34,988 bases of DNA from Coxiellaceae bacterium UBA1530. Lineage in GTDB: Bacteria > Pseudomonadota > Gammaproteobacteria > Coxiellales > Coxiellaceae. The notes under the pieces were generated by a model. That model made no database searches. It had not been told where the DNA came from and saw only the letters and a program-made list of their open reading frames with translations. The position numbers and the translations under genes were made by a program. The stretch lies in assembly GCA_002323325.1 (NCBI GenBank), contig DCQA01000019.1:29002-63989 (forward strand), in the 5' to 3' direction. Numbering within the stretch: the first letter of the stretch is position 1; each line of letters starts with the position of its first letter. Shown here piece by piece: positions 9,075-17,948 of this stretch.

Positions 9075-9932
9075 ATGAATAATGCACTCATTCCATTGGA
9101 AAAATCCCTCTCTGTAGGCAGCTTAGGTGCTTACATTAACTGGGTGAATCAAATTCCATTATTGTCTGCTGACGAGGAATTACAATTAGCGGATAAACTC
9201 CGTCGCACGGGAGATCTTGAAGCTGCGCGCAAGCTTGTAATGTCACACTTGCGTTTAGTTGTCAAAATGGCACGGGGTTATGATGGATATGGATTACAAC
9301 AATCAGATCTCATTCAAGAAGGCAGTATCGGTTTAATGAAAGCTGTGAAACGCTTTGATCCTTCCGTGGGTGTTAGGCTGGTTTCTTTTGCCATCCATTG
9401 GATTCGTGCTGAGATGCATGAGTTCATCTTGCGCAACTGGCGTATTGTCAAAATTGCTACAACAAAAGCCCAACGCAAATTATTTTTTAATCTTCGCAAG
9501 TCAGCTAAGAAAAGAGGCTGGTTTAGCCAATCAGAAATTCATACGATTGCGGACACACTTAATGTGTCCCCGAGAGATGTTAGTACCATGGAGCAGCGTC
9601 TTAATGCTCATGATCTTGCATTTGAAAGTAGTGATACAGATGATGACCCTGACTATTCATCACCAGCTTATACATTAGAAGATCACAGCACTAACCCTGA
9701 AAAGGTACTCACTCAACAAGACTGGACACATCAACAAGAATCCCGCCTCAAACAAGCTATTCAACAACTTGATCATCGTAGTCGTGATATTCTAGTAAGG
9801 CGTTGGCTCAGTGAAAAAAAATCTACTCTACATGACCTAGCTGACGAATATAAAATATCAGCAGAAAGAATTCGTCAACTAGAAAAAACTGCGCTCAACA
9901 AGCTAAAATCACACATTCAAGCTGCTGCCTAA
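9075..9932 (+). CDS. rpoH: RNA polymerase heat-shock sigma factor (sigma-32)
   Basis: RpoH directs RNA polymerase to heat-shock promoters. The 285 residues cover regions 1.2 to 4.2. Region 2 includes QQSDLIQEGSIGLMKAVKRF and FAIHWIRAEMHEFILRNWRI. The RpoH box QRKLFFNLR (133-141), diagnostic for this sigma and used in core binding and control, is intact. The C-terminal helix-turn-helix reads TLHDLADEYKISAERIRQLE. Position after ftsX is conserved in gammaproteobacteria. No long 5' structured leader is obvious; the leader from the predicted promoter is only about 27 bases. Confidence 0.97.
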   Translation: MNNALIPLEKSLSVGSLGAYINWVNQIPLLSADEELQLADKLRRTGDLEAARKLVMSHLRLVVKMARGYDGYGLQQSDLIQEGSIGLMKAVKRFDPSVGVRLVSFAIHWIRAEMHEFILRNWRIVKIATTKAQRKLFFNLRKSAKKRGWFSQSEIHTIADTLNVSPRDVSTMEQRLNAHDLAFESSDTDDDPDYSSPAYTLEDHSTNPEKVLTQQDWTHQQESRLKQAIQQLDHRSRDILVRRWLSEKKSTLHDLADEYKISAERIRQLEKTALNKLKSHIQAAA

Positions 9933-10070
9933 TACTAGAATCAATTCGTTGAGATGACTCAGTCTGAGAAAGAGCATAGTTTCTGCATTCAAAATCAGTT
10001 AGACTCCAATGCATTAATTCAAAATTAAAAACGTTCTTAATGATACAAAGACATAAAGAAAAGGATGATT

Positions 10071-10922
10071 ATGAAACACTTCAAAGCGCTCTTAACAATC
10101 TCAACAACGGTGCTAGCCATATCAACACCATGGATAACAGCACTCGCTAAAGATACTAGCAGCGCTAACGCTACCTCTGAAAAAGTATCCAATTCTCTCT
10201 CACAAAAAACTGATAGTACAAACGCTACAATAACCAGCGCATTAAGTGGACCGCAAGTTGAAGAGGTCAATCAGCTAATCCATGATTATATCATTAAGAA
10301 CCCGGAAATACTCATCGAAGCAGGTCAGATTTTACAAAAAAGACAAGCAGAGGCACAACAGAATGCTGCAATCTCAGCGATCTCAGCCAATAAGGAAGTA
10401 CTTTTTAATAATGATACCTCACCTGTCATTGGTAACCCAGAAGGCTCCGATATCATCGTGGAATTTTATGATTACCAATGCGGCCATTGTAAAGATATGA
10501 ACCCTTCAATCTCTGAGTTATTAAGTGATAACCCAAGTGCAAAGATAATACTCAAAGAACTCCCTATCTTCGGTGGCAATTCGGAGTTTGCTGCTAAGGC
10601 CTCTTTAGCCGTTTTTAAAATAGCACCGAAATCATTTGCACACTTTCACAAGCAGTTACTTGATGTAGAAGGCCCGTTAAGTGAAGAGAAAGTCATCGCC
10701 ACTGCTAAAAAGCTCGATATTAACGTCAATAAAATGAAAAGCGCCATGGAAAAGCCTGAGATCCAAGCAGAGTTAAAGCAAAATTTCCAGATAGCACAAA
10801 AAATAGGTATCCAAGGTACGCCTGCTTTTGTTCTTACCAATAAAGAATTATCAAAGTTTGGCTATATTCCAGGAGCAACGTCAAAAGATAACTTAACGAA
10901 ACAGCTCAATGAATTGCACTAA
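10071..10922 (+). CDS. Com1/DsbA-like periplasmic thiol-disulfide oxidoreductase
   Basis: This is an exported thioredoxin-fold protein of about 283 residues. The signal peptide runs from MKHFKALL to about TPWITALAKD. It is followed by a Ser/Thr/Asn-rich linker and a helical segment (around VNQLIHDYIIKNPEIL). The DsbA-like domain has the redox motif CGHC (137-140) and the cis-proline loop GTPAF (Pro251). The layout resembles the Coxiella Com1 outer-membrane-associated antigen and Legionella DsbA2-type proteins, which form or isomerise disulfides. An ATG at 10065 is in frame, but AAAAGG abuts it and is correctly spaced for 10071. It is a possible partner for the cysteine-rich lipoprotein at 32203. 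Confidence 0.88.
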   Translation: MKHFKALLTISTTVLAISTPWITALAKDTSSANATSEKVSNSLSQKTDSTNATITSALSGPQVEEVNQLIHDYIIKNPEILIEAGQILQKRQAEAQQNAAISAISANKEVLFNNDTSPVIGNPEGSDIIVEFYDYQCGHCKDMNPSISELLSDNPSAKIILKELPIFGGNSEFAAKASLAVFKIAPKSFAHFHKQLLDVEGPLSEEKVIATAKKLDINVNKMKSAMEKPEIQAELKQNFQIAQKIGIQGTPAFVLTNKELSKFGYIPGATSKDNLTKQLNELH

Positions 10923-10928
10923 ATAATT

Positions 10929-10957
10929 TTACCCCTGAGTGAATCACTAAGGGGTAA
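10929..10957 (+). terminator. Stem-loop terminator after the Com1/DsbA-like gene
   Basis: TTACCCCT (10929-10936) pairs with AGGGGTAA (10950-10957), with an inner AGT/ACT pairing and a short loop. It is seven bases past the stop codon. The downstream tail TCTTC is only moderately T-rich. It separates this gene from glyQ. Confidence 0.7.
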
Positions 10958-10982
10958 TCTTCAACCTTAGACAGATCATATT

Positions 10983-11891
10983 ATGATAACATTCCAAGAC
11001 ATGATTCTTACTTTGCAACACTATTGGGCAGATCAAGGTTGCACTATTCTCCAACCACTGGATATCGAAGTGGGTGCAGGAACATTTCATCCTGCAACTT
11101 TTTTACGCGCAATAGGTCCTGAACCCTGGCGAAGCGCTTATGTTCAACCCTCACGAAGACCTACCGATGGTCGCTATGGTAAAAACCCTAACCGCTTGCA
11201 GCATTACTATCAATTTCAAGTGGCATTAAAACCTTCCCCAGATAATCTACAAGCACTCTACCTGCAGTCTCTAAAGACACTTGGCATTAACCCACTAAAG
11301 AATGATATTCGTTTTGTTGAGGATAATTGGGAATCGCCCACTCTTGGTGCATGGGGGCTTGGCTGGGAAGTCTGGCAAAATGGCATGGAAATCTCTCAAT
11401 TCACTTACTTCCAGCAGGCTGGGGGATTAGAGTGTAAGCCTGTTCTGGGTGAACTGACTTATGGCCTCGAGCGCATGGCTCTTTTTTTACAAGATGTAGA
11501 TAGTGTTTACGACCTCGTTTGGACACAATCACCAAACGGCATCGTCAAATATCATGATATTTTCCATCAAAATGAAGTGGAAATGTCCACTTATAACTTT
11601 GAATATGCCCCTGTTGATGAGCTTTTCAGCGCCTTTGAACAATATGAAGCACATACAGAACACCTTGTCGAGAAAGAACTCCCTCTCCCCGCTTACGAAA
11701 TGGTACTGAAGGCCTCTCATACTTTTAATTTACTCGATGCCCGTCAAGCAATTTCAGTAACAGAGCGCCAGCGCTATATTTTACGTGTGCGCAAGCTAGC
11801 GCAAGCTGTTGCGCAACAATACTACGCTAAACGTGAGTCGATGAATTTTCCATTAATGACACCGAAATGTGAGACGAGCCCCTATGAGTAA
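10983..11891 (+). CDS. glyQ: Glycyl-tRNA synthetase alpha subunit
   Basis: GlyQ is the catalytic class II subunit of the alpha2beta2 bacterial glycyl-tRNA synthetase. The 302 residues match the family. Conserved stretches include FQDMILTLQHYWADQGC, GPEPWRSAYVQPSRRPTDGR (motif 2 region), and LTYGLERMALFLQ. No good ribosome binding site precedes the ATG. Its stop overlaps the start of glyS by eight bases. Confidence 0.97.
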   Translation: MITFQDMILTLQHYWADQGCTILQPLDIEVGAGTFHPATFLRAIGPEPWRSAYVQPSRRPTDGRYGKNPNRLQHYYQFQVALKPSPDNLQALYLQSLKTLGINPLKNDIRFVEDNWESPTLGAWGLGWEVWQNGMEISQFTYFQQAGGLECKPVLGELTYGLERMALFLQDVDSVYDLVWTQSPNGIVKYHDIFHQNEVEMSTYNFEYAPVDELFSAFEQYEAHTEHLVEKELPLPAYEMVLKASHTFNLLDARQAISVTERQRYILRVRKLAQAVAQQYYAKRESMNFPLMTPKCETSPYE

Positions 11892-13956
11892 CCAAGACTT
11901 TTTATTGGAACTTGGCTGTGAAGAACTTCCTCAGCACTCTCAATACCCATTGGCACAACAACTAGCAGAAAAACTGGAATCTCAGCTTACGCAGAAACGT
12001 ATCGCCTTTGGAACATCATACGTGTTTGCCACACCACGACGTCTTTGCATATACATCCAAGAAGTAGCTCTGCAGCAACAAACTGAACGATTACAACGAT
12101 TCGGCCCAAGTGTTGAACATGCTTATGACAAAGAAGGCATACCCACAATGGCATGTATGGGGTTTGCCAGTGCCTGTGGGATACAAGCCGATCAACTTGA
12201 GGTCATTGATACTGATAAAGGCCAGAGACTCTGCGCCAATATCGAACAACCCGGTCATGAGACGCTTGAAATTCTTCCCAAGCTCATAGAACAAACCGTA
12301 TCACAATTAAACCTTAAAAAATCCATGCGCTGGGGCAGTCATCCAATACCGTTCATAAGACCGGTTCATTGGGTTTTGGCGCTTTTAGGTCAGTCTATTA
12401 TACCAGTCTCGTTATTTGATCTAAAAGCCTCTAACGAAACAGAGGGACATCGATTTCACTATCCAAAACGCTTCAAAATAAAGCATGCTAAAGATTACTG
12501 TCTGCAACTATATACACAAGGCTACGTGATCGCTAACTTTGAGGATAGAAGGAAAACCATACTCAAGCAGATCAAACATTATAACCAGCACGACATTGAA
12601 ACCGTGATGCAACATGAGTTACTCGATGAAGTAACGGCGTTAGTAGAATGGCCAGTGACCTTAAAAGGTCAGTTTTCGCCAGATTTTCTACAACTTCCCA
12701 AAGAGGTATTAATCACTTCAATGCAATCACACCAAAAGTGCTTTGCCATGCAAAACACCGAAGGGAAATTATTAGCCAACTTTCTTCTCGTCAGTAATAT
12801 TGAAAGTCCTACGCCTGAATTCATCATTCAAGGTAACGAACGTGTGATTAACGCTCGACTTAGTGATGCCATGTTTTTCTACAGGAATGATCAACAGCAA
12901 ACATTAATGAGCCGTCTGAAAAAATTAGAATCCGTTGTTTTTCAAGAACAACTCGGGAGTTTAAGAGATAAAGTCTCCCGCCTTGTAAAGTTAGCGAATT
13001 ACTTATCAAAAGAGACTCTTTCTGATACAGCAATCACTAAAAGAGCAGCGCAACTCTGTAAATGTGATCTTGTTAGTGAAATGGTAGTAGAGTTTCCCAG
13101 TCTTCAAGGTACCATGGGGTATTACTACGCTCTGCATGATCAGGAAGATAGACGTTGTGCGCATGCTATCAAGGAGCACTACCAACCCCGTTTTGCTACA
13201 GATATTCTTCCCGCGAGTAATGAAGGAGCAACATTAGCTATTGCTGACCGATTAGACACTATCATAGGTATTTTAGGTATACATCAATCACCGACAGGCG
13301 ATAAAGACCCCTACGCATTGCGTCGCGCTGCACTTGGCATCATTCGAATTATTATTGAGCGAAACTACCCTATTGATTTAAAGCTAGCCATACAACGAGC
13401 CATCAAAGGGTATAATGCCCTCCCTAATCCCGAGACTGAAGTACAGGTTTATGAATTTATTATGGCGCGTCTCAAAGCCTGGTACCTTGAGCAAGGTATT
13501 TCTGCTCAAGTCTTCTCTGCTGTTGCTGCAAACTCGATAACAAAACCTTATGATTTTCACCTCAGGATTCTGGCAGTACAGCATTTTCAACGGCTGTCTC
13601 AAGCTCAAAGTCTCTCGAGAGCCAACAAACGTGTCAACAATCTACTCAAGAAACAGTCCATCTCTACTAAAAAATACAAGATAGACCCTAACATTTTTCA
13701 AGAGATCGCCGAGCACACTTTAGCTGATGCGCTGGAGCACCAAAATATAACTCTCAAACCCCTCATCGAGAAAGCAGATTACACAACCGCACTGAACCAA
13801 CTAGCCACTCTTGAAAAACCTGTTGATGATTTTTTTGATAATGTCATGGTCATGGATGAAAATACCACTATCAGGAACAATCGGTTGTGCTTACTCGCTT
13901 CGCTTCAAGAATTATTCTTACAAGTAGCAGATATTTCAGAATTGCAAGCATCGTGA
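11884..13956 (+). CDS. glyS: Glycyl-tRNA synthetase beta subunit
   Basis: GlyS is the large tRNA-binding subunit of the tetrameric glycyl-tRNA synthetase. The N terminus DFLLELGCEELP and segments VEWPVTLKGQF, LITSMQSHQKCFA and GDKDPYALRRAALGIIRI (HD-like domain) are typical. A further five codons of open frame lie upstream, but MSNQDFLLELG at 11884 gives the standard N terminus and an eight-base overlap with glyQ. The product is about 690 residues, the normal length. Confidence 0.97.
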   Translation: MSNQDFLLELGCEELPQHSQYPLAQQLAEKLESQLTQKRIAFGTSYVFATPRRLCIYIQEVALQQQTERLQRFGPSVEHAYDKEGIPTMACMGFASACGIQADQLEVIDTDKGQRLCANIEQPGHETLEILPKLIEQTVSQLNLKKSMRWGSHPIPFIRPVHWVLALLGQSIIPVSLFDLKASNETEGHRFHYPKRFKIKHAKDYCLQLYTQGYVIANFEDRRKTILKQIKHYNQHDIETVMQHELLDEVTALVEWPVTLKGQFSPDFLQLPKEVLITSMQSHQKCFAMQNTEGKLLANFLLVSNIESPTPEFIIQGNERVINARLSDAMFFYRNDQQQTLMSRLKKLESVVFQEQLGSLRDKVSRLVKLANYLSKETLSDTAITKRAAQLCKCDLVSEMVVEFPSLQGTMGYYYALHDQEDRRCAHAIKEHYQPRFATDILPASNEGATLAIADRLDTIIGILGIHQSPTGDKDPYALRRAALGIIRIIIERNYPIDLKLAIQRAIKGYNALPNPETEVQVYEFIMARLKAWYLEQGISAQVFSAVAANSITKPYDFHLRILAVQHFQRLSQAQSLSRANKRVNNLLKKQSISTKKYKIDPNIFQEIAEHTLADALEHQNITLKPLIEKADYTTALNQLATLEKPVDDFFDNVMVMDENTTIRNNRLCLLASLQELFLQVADISELQAS

Positions 13957-14007
13957 TCCGCCAAGACAAGTAGACTTGCATGATATTTTCGCCTACACTT
14001 CACGAAT

Positions 14008-15384
14008 ATGGAAAAAATATTCAATCAAATAAAGAAGTTGCGTAAAAATAGCAAAGCGTCGAGTGGACCTGGTGGTGCTCAACAACGAGCCTATGCCGCA
14101 ACTTTGATGGCCTCTGTAATTTCACATCAGCAAACACTCAATTTTTCTATAGAAGACCTAGCTACTTTGAACCCACAACAGCAAAGCTGGGTAAAAGAAG
14201 TTTGTTTTGGTAGCTTGCGCTTTTACCACCATCTGAGTGTCATTTTGAATAATCTACTTAATGAGCCACTTGCAAAAAAACATGCTGATATCCAGTGTTT
14301 AATCATTATAGGTTTGTACCAAATAGAGCATATGAACACGCCTCATCATGCCGCAGTGAATGAAACCGTCGCTGCAACCAAAGTTTTGAAAAAAGCCTGG
14401 GCGAAGGGGTTGTGCAATAAAATTTTGAGGCGCTTCATTAAAGAAAGAACCCGTTTATTGCAAGAGACTAATCATAACTTACAGGCCAAATATTCTCATC
14501 CCATTTGGCTGATCGAACGTCTACAGACTGCATGGCCAGATCAATGGGAGAGTATACTAAAGGAAAACAACCAGCGTCCTCCCCTCACCCTGAGGGTCAA
14601 TTTACAAAGAACAACTCGTGATGACTATCAATCTGAACTTGCATCAAACAAGATTGCGTTCCAAACAGACAACAGGTGTCAAACAGCAGTTACCCTCACA
14701 CAGTCTCTTCCAGTTTCAAAAATTCCGAAGTTTGATCTAGGTTTTGCCAGTGTACAAGATATTAGTGGCCAACGAATTATAGAACTAGTGGACTTAAAAC
14801 CAGGTTTCCAGGTATTGGATGCTTGTGCTGCCCCCGGTAGTAAAACCTGTCACATGCTAGAGGCAGAACCAAGGATCAAAAAACTCGTTGCCATTGATAT
14901 GGATGCCAAACGACTAATCAAAATTAAGGATAATATTGTTCGCTTAGGACTTCCGATTGAACCGTGTCGAATGATTTTAGCAAATGCCTGCCATAGTAAA
15001 GAGTGGTGGGATGGTGATCTTTTTGATCGTATCTTACTCGATGCGCCATGCTCCTCTACAGGAGTCATCCGAAGACACCCAGATATAAAAATACTTCGTA
15101 GTCCAGAGGATGTAGTAGAAGCTTGCAAACAACAAAAGCACCTCCTTCACTCCTTGTGGCCTCTTCTCAAGGTAAATGGACGTCTTGTCTATTCAACCTG
15201 TTCAATTTTACCTGAAGAAAACGAATTACAAATCAAAACTTTCTTAAAAAATCATTCCGATGCTAAAGCCATTAAACCTGGCCTATCAAATGGAATACCC
15301 CTTCATTATGGACACCAATGTTTACCTGACTCTCGTGAGGGTGATGGCTTCTTCTATTGTATTTTAGAAAAACAAACTAGCTAA
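14008..15384 (+). CDS. rsmB: 16S rRNA (cytosine967-C5)-methyltransferase
   Basis: RsmB makes m5C967 in 16S rRNA from SAM. The 458 residues show an N-terminal NusB-like helical domain (AAVNETVAATK region) and a Rossmann methyltransferase domain. Motifs are VLDACAAPGSKT (SAM binding), LDAPCSSTGVIRRHPD (catalytic Cys in PC) and YSTCSILPEENE (second Cys in TC). It is about 30 residues longer than E. coli RsmB, mostly at the N terminus (a basic segment up to about SSGPGGAQQRAY). No clear ribosome binding site precedes the ATG. In many relatives rsmB pairs with fmt/def; here it follows glyS and converges on a transporter gene. Confidence 0.93.
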   Translation: MEKIFNQIKKLRKNSKASSGPGGAQQRAYAATLMASVISHQQTLNFSIEDLATLNPQQQSWVKEVCFGSLRFYHHLSVILNNLLNEPLAKKHADIQCLIIIGLYQIEHMNTPHHAAVNETVAATKVLKKAWAKGLCNKILRRFIKERTRLLQETNHNLQAKYSHPIWLIERLQTAWPDQWESILKENNQRPPLTLRVNLQRTTRDDYQSELASNKIAFQTDNRCQTAVTLTQSLPVSKIPKFDLGFASVQDISGQRIIELVDLKPGFQVLDACAAPGSKTCHMLEAEPRIKKLVAIDMDAKRLIKIKDNIVRLGLPIEPCRMILANACHSKEWWDGDLFDRILLDAPCSSTGVIRRHPDIKILRSPEDVVEACKQQKHLLHSLWPLLKVNGRLVYSTCSILPEENELQIKTFLKNHSDAKAIKPGLSNGIPLHYGHQCLPDSREGDGFFYCILEKQTS

Positions 15385-15620
15385 ATATAAATTAATTTCT
15401 TTCGATTACAGTCACACATTTACTGTTAAAAATCACAGCAAAGCTAGTGATCCGGTTACACCCGATTTGACACTCAAGAAAGACCAAGAGAATAGAAAGA
15501 TGGTTAAAATCGGATGTAACCTTGATGGTGAAAAATATGCTCAATGGACGTCGTTTTATTCGTATATAAGAACACTAATAAAGCTCATCGTAGATGTAAT
15601 GATATGAGTAAAAATTGGTG
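15385..15620. other. Convergent intergenic region with a long inverted repeat and open-frame remnants
   Basis: I see no confident gene here. A 15-base inverted repeat lies at 15454-15468 and 15507-15521. A plus-strand frame without a usable start codon stays open from inside rsmB to a TGA at about 15606. Past it, another frame (from about 15611) briefly spells KIGVIGAVMEE, which resembles the start of MTA/SAH nucleosidase. These may be gene remnants or chance. Confidence 0.4.
15454..15521. repeat. 15-bp inverted repeat with 38-base spacer
   Basis: GGTTACACCCGATTT (15454-15468) and AAATCGGATGTAACC (15507-15521) are reverse complements with a single mismatch. The pair lies between the convergent rsmB and transporter genes. 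It could be a bidirectional RNA stem, a protein-binding site, or ends of a small lost element. Confidence 0.7.
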
Positions 15621-16499
15621 TTATTGGGGCTGTGATGGAAGAGAGGGAGTAAAAAAACTTCGCCAAGATCTTGGCCAGAGAATAGATAACACTAATAATA
15701 CAGCGAGTAGAATTGACAATGGCGTTAACCAGAGATGTGTGGTTCCCAAAACCTCATATTCTGCTATAAATGTTAGAAAGGGGAGAAAAGCAACACCAAC
15801 TGCAGTGGCCTGATGACCTAGCGTAACGGTACTCATTTGCGAAAAGAAGATTGGAAGGATATTAAAACCAATAACAACCATCACTAGAGACCACCAAAAT
15901 GATGAGGTCATCGGATCGGTAGTTAAAGGTGGTAACCAAGGAATACTCAAGAAAGCAGGTATGATTATCCAGGCATATCGAAGAACCATTAACTCTGAGG
16001 TTGATACCTGATAACGACAACTAATTTCATTCGTTAATTTTAAAATGCCGTAACATGCGATAGGGCCTAGCAGAGAGAAGGCCATTAAATCTTTGTGATC
16101 ATTGATAAAGAAAACAGCAACTAGTAAAGCACCAAAAGGTACCAACCATATTGACCGCCTCTCTGTCGAAACCAAGACACCTAGACTAATAGAGAAAACA
16201 ATACTATAGCATGCAGGCGACAGCCCTAGGGACAAACAGGCAAATAACACGAGAATCATCCCCATCATGCAAAGATTAATCAGAAAAACAATACCGGGGT
16301 GTTTTCTTATGATCATTAAAATAGGCTGAATTCGTCCTCGTAAAATAGTGAGAAAAACCAGCGACGTCACAATAGCGGTTAAAACAAATAAGGTCCAAAT
16401 GTTGGTATTCAATGAGAATAAGGTAATCGTGCCAATCACTTGCAGCAATATGGATGCAGAGAGTGCAAAAATGCCTTGTAGTTTTTTGTGTTTAATCAT
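15621..16499 (-). CDS. EamA/DMT-type ten-helix membrane transporter
   Basis: This is a hydrophobic protein of about 292 residues with ten predicted membrane helices in two five-helix halves, as in EamA drug/metabolite transporters. Helices include LFVLTAIVTSLVFLTIL, VFLINLCMMGMILVLFA, FSLLGPIACYGILKL and SILLAVLLVLSILW. Family members export amino acids, nucleobases or small metabolites; the substrate here is unknown. Its ATG at 16499 overlaps the stop of the ATP-grasp gene as ATGA, so the two are translationally coupled. An alternative start at 16514 has an AGG seven bases upstream. The coupling suggests that it exports the ligase product. Confidence 0.82.
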   Translation of the reverse strand: MIKHKKLQGIFALSASILLQVIGTITLFSLNTNIWTLFVLTAIVTSLVFLTILRGRIQPILMIIRKHPGIVFLINLCMMGMILVLFACLSLGLSPACYSIVFSISLGVLVSTERRSIWLVPFGALLVAVFFINDHKDLMAFSLLGPIACYGILKLTNEISCRYQVSTSELMVLRYAWIIIPAFLSIPWLPPLTTDPMTSSFWWSLVMVVIGFNILPIFFSQMSTVTLGHQATAVGVAFLPFLTFIAEYEVLGTTHLWLTPLSILLAVLLVLSILWPRSWRSFFTPSLPSQPQ

Positions 16500-17815
16500 G
16501 TGAACACCGCACATGAAAGACCTGATTGTCTTATGACATCAAAGTATGCACGCAACTCTGGTAAAGAATTCGCTCGCACATCAATAATTGCAACGTAATT
16601 CATATAGGTTGCTCCCTTTTCACAAACATCTCCTTTTGATATTTCTTCCAGAACAGTGTAGGAATCTTCAGGTAAAGGGAGTGATAAACCCTGATACACA
16701 CCTGGTTGTCGGTTAATAAAAATACGCATCGTTAGAGGTTGCTGAAAAGAAATATCCACTGAGCTCATCATATGAGTAGCCATGGACAAATAGGCTGTAC
16801 TTTGATTAGTGCCGACATAATGAAGAAAGTTTTGATCACAAGGCGGACCGCAAGGGCGCCAAGCGATTTCTAAAAATACTACTCGCCCTGTCGACGTAAT
16901 AAAGTATTCTGCATGAAAAATACCGAAAACATCAAACGCAGCCAGAACATCCTGATGAACTGATAGTATTTTTTGAGCTGTAACGGACTGTTGATCTAAA
17001 GCCATACTACCTGCAGGCATACCGTCTAAACATTGTGCCATTGGAAATAAATATTCACTCACCAAGCTAATCGTTTTTTCTCCTGAGGATCTAATAGAGT
17101 CAACATGAAATAGCTGACCATCAAGGTAAGTCTCAGCTTGGTAGTTTGCCAAATTCTCAATGCACCCTATGGCCTTTAGATAGTCACACTCGTTGTGAAT
17201 CAGGTGAAATCCCATCGAGCCACCTTCATCAGCTGGCTTGATGACAAAAGGTAACCCTAATGCTTGCTTCATCTGGTCAAACGTCTTATTTTCAATCTCC
17301 ACAATAAACTCTGGCACTAAAATACCATAGGATCGTAAGTAAGCTTTCATGCGTGTTTTGTCTCGGAACAAAATCGCTTTTTCGGCATTAACACCTGTCA
17401 TCGATAGCCCATCAAGCGCTTTAGCAACGTGAGTGATGTTTCCCTCTCCTCCGCAAAAAACGATGGTTTCTTTCGTATTATAAACTTCCTGTTGCGATAT
17501 AAAAATTTCTCGTAGTTGTTGTGGATAAAATTCTGGGAATAGGACACGATCACTTCTTGTCGTTAAAGGGATCACATTATCGAAACAACGGAGAATATCT
17601 CCAGATATATCTGATAAAATAGCCTCATTAACCACTAAAACACGAGTGACCTTAGATGTTTTCCAGAGCCCATGATCTGCATCGATTAAAATATCAAGTT
17701 GCCCCAGCTTTGAAATAATACAGATGATGAGATGAGAGGATGCACTCTTAACTGATTTTAACGTTAAGGGTTCTTCATGCATCGTACATGCTTCTGGAAT
17801 TCTCTGTAATTTCAT
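16496..17815 (-). CDS. ATP-grasp carboxylate-amine ligase-like protein
   Basis: This is a 439-residue ATP-grasp enzyme that would activate a carboxylate as acyl-phosphate and join it to an amine. Its N-terminal region (about 1-130) is followed by a central ATP-binding part with LPFVIKPADEGGSMG (Lys193, glycine loop 198-202), an acidic segment NYQAETYLDGQ (Glu228), HAEYF (301-305), and metal-site motif FLEIAWRPCGPP (316-320). The usual EINxR of the family reads EIAWR, so the metal-coordinating Asn is Ala; related EIAxRP variants are known among uncharacterised ATP-grasp ligases. GGAGGAA lies just before the ATG, a strong site. It is coupled to the transporter gene downstream. A dipeptide or modified amino acid product is plausible but not shown. 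Confidence 0.85.
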   Translation of the reverse strand: MKLQRIPEACTMHEEPLTLKSVKSASSHLIICIISKLGQLDILIDADHGLWKTSKVTRVLVVNEAILSDISGDILRCFDNVIPLTTRSDRVLFPEFYPQQLREIFISQQEVYNTKETIVFCGGEGNITHVAKALDGLSMTGVNAEKAILFRDKTRMKAYLRSYGILVPEFIVEIENKTFDQMKQALGLPFVIKPADEGGSMGFHLIHNECDYLKAIGCIENLANYQAETYLDGQLFHVDSIRSSGEKTISLVSEYLFPMAQCLDGMPAGSMALDQQSVTAQKILSVHQDVLAAFDVFGIFHAEYFITSTGRVVFLEIAWRPCGPPCDQNFLHYVGTNQSTAYLSMATHMMSSVDISFQQPLTMRIFINRQPGVYQGLSLPLPEDSYTVLEEISKGDVCEKGATYMNYVAIIDVRANSLPELRAYFDVIRQSGLSCAVFT

Positions 17816-17898
17816 GGTTCCTCCAACTGAAAGGATAATATCAGTCTATAAAGGATACCATACAACCCTTAAGGTAATATTAAACAAAGAAAAAGTAA

Positions 17899-17918
17899 AT
17901 CCATGTGACCACATGGAT
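17899..17918 (-). terminator. Intrinsic terminator of the hybrid histidine kinase gene
   Basis: A palindrome ATCCATGTG-AC-CACATGGAT (plus strand) forms a strong stem. On the minus strand it is followed by a T-rich tail (TTTACTTTTTCTTTG). It lies 31 bases past the kinase stop and upstream of the ATP-grasp gene, so the two are probably separate transcripts. Confidence 0.75.
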
Positions 17919-17948
17919 ATCGCCACAAAGTACTGATTTTATATACAA

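Noticed and set aside
15544..15813. Plus-strand open frame of 89 codons opposite the transporter end
   Set aside because: Most of it is antisense to the C-terminal helices of the EamA transporter, has no ribosome binding site, and shows no family motif. Only its first part overlaps the remnant noted separately.
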